DNA from: Alphaproteobacteria bacterium
GTDB taxonomy: Bacteria > Pseudomonadota > Alphaproteobacteria > DSM-16000 > Inquilinaceae
NCBI GenBank assembly: GCA_029263555.1
Contig: JAJUFW010000196.1
Span: 1-6,156, forward strand
DNA: 6,156 bases
Reading direction: 5' to 3'
Below are positions 5,801 through 6,156 of the stretch, in pieces; within the stretch, counting starts at the first letter, position 1; the number at the start of each line of letters is the position of its first letter. Below the pieces are notes generated by a model. The model saw nothing but the letters and a program-made list of their open reading frames with translations, searched no databases and was not told the DNA's origin. The translations under genes and the position numbers were made by a program.

Positions 5801-6156
5801 TTGATCATCCGGCGTTCAGGTTTTTCCGCCTCCCGGAAGTCGCTCCGCCGGAGCTGCGTACTTGCCGCCGGGATGGGTGTAGCGACGGTCCTGGGGTCGA
5901 CGGCATCGGCCCAGATCATCATCGGGGGCGAGGTCAATCCACGGCCGCCGGTCGTCGTCGACCTCTCGGTGCTCGACGGTGTCGGGGAAAGCGCAGCGAT
6001 CGTTCCGGCCACGACACGAGCTGCACCAGCGCCGGCGCCTGCCGCCGCCAGGATCACGCCCGTAGCGACCCAGCCATTCACCCCGCCGCCGCCCCGACGC
6101 AGGCCGGAGCCCCCTGCCCCGGCCCAGCCGCCCGTTCCGGATTCCCGGCCCGAGCC
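5801..6156 (+). CDS. Exported Pro/Ala-rich protein, N-terminal part (3' end outside window)
   Basis: The frame runs from TTG 5801 to the right edge without a stop, giving 118 visible residues. Residues 1-37 look like a Sec signal peptide: a basic n-region with Arg4, Arg5, Arg12, Lys13, Arg16 and Arg17, a hydrophobic core around 19-31, and an STASA|Q cleavage site (Ala37/Gln38). The Arg-Arg pair 16-17 lacks the rest of a Tat motif, and no lipobox is seen. After cleavage comes IIIGGEVNPRPPVVVDLSVLDG (38-59), then from about 69 a Pro/Ala-rich, low-complexity stretch with runs such as TPPPPRRRPEPPAP (94-107). Such a segment is usual as a periplasmic linker. In related alphaproteobacteria, secreted proteins of this layout often end in an OmpA-like peptidoglycan-binding domain, but that domain would be outside the window, so the assignment is only a guess. 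A later ATG at 5873 would destroy the signal peptide n-region. The gene follows suhB by 118 bases, with the long hairpin in between. Confidence 0.75.
   Translation, partial: MIIRRSGFSASRKSLRRSCVLAAGMGVATVLGSTASAQIIIGGEVNPRPPVVVDLSVLDGVGESAAIVPATTRAAPAPAPAAARITPVATQPFTPPPPRRRPEPPAPAQPPVPDSRPE

Noticed and set aside
5776..6156. Plus-strand frame from ATG 5776 open to the right edge (MDNGLGAKID...)
   Set aside because: It starts inside the hairpin, has no ribosome binding site and becomes Arg/Gly/Cys-rich. The overlapping TTG frame has a signal peptide and a coherent Pro-rich segment.
1..6156. Defence system, prophage, insertion sequence or CRISPR array
   Set aside because: No transposase, integrase, nuclease, phage gene, direct-repeat array or terminal inverted repeats were seen, and coding style is uniform throughout.

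Overview
The window is a GC-rich, densely coded chromosomal segment. It most likely comes from an alphaproteobacterium, perhaps of the Rhodospirillales type. That placement is inferred from base composition, the look of the proteins and the gene pairings (class I aldolase followed by a ThiE-like gene; efp followed by a suhB-type gene). No rRNA or other taxonomic marker is present. I see no mobile element, CRISPR array, tRNA or rRNA, and the content is mainly housekeeping.

Left part (1-1999, plus strand): the 3' end of an unrecognised gene is followed by a DhnA/FbaB-type class I fructose-bisphosphate aldolase with a good ribosome binding site. Thirteen bases later comes a TTG-started gene for a short ThiE-fold protein that has kept the fold landmarks but lost most thiamine-phosphate-synthase catalytic residues. 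A 46-base gap holding a small inverted repeat then separates convergent genes.

Middle part (2046-4132, minus strand): epmA, the EF-P lysyl-transferase paralogous to class II lysyl-tRNA synthetase, is read right to left. Its stop overlaps by ATGA the start of an HSL-family alpha/beta hydrolase, so the two are probably translationally coupled. epmA diverges from efp across a 158-base region that holds a candidate efp promoter and two small tandem hairpins.

Right part (4291-6156, plus strand): efp has a PGKG loop with Lys33 as the expected EpmA target. An inositol-monophosphatase family gene (suhB type) follows after 9 bases. A 118-base intergenic region then contains a striking 26-pair stem-loop, and next is the 5' end of a TTG-started gene for an exported, Pro/Ala-rich protein that runs off the window. 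This last gene is easy to miss because it has a non-ATG start and no stop inside the window.

How the genes connect: EpmA and EF-P form a modification-enzyme/substrate pair that helps ribosomes through polyproline stretches, and the exported protein at the right edge has such stretches. The aldolase is central glycolysis/gluconeogenesis. The least explained items are the 5731-5786 hairpin, the degenerate ThiE-like partner of the aldolase, the hydrolase coupled to epmA, and the unknown protein at the left edge.
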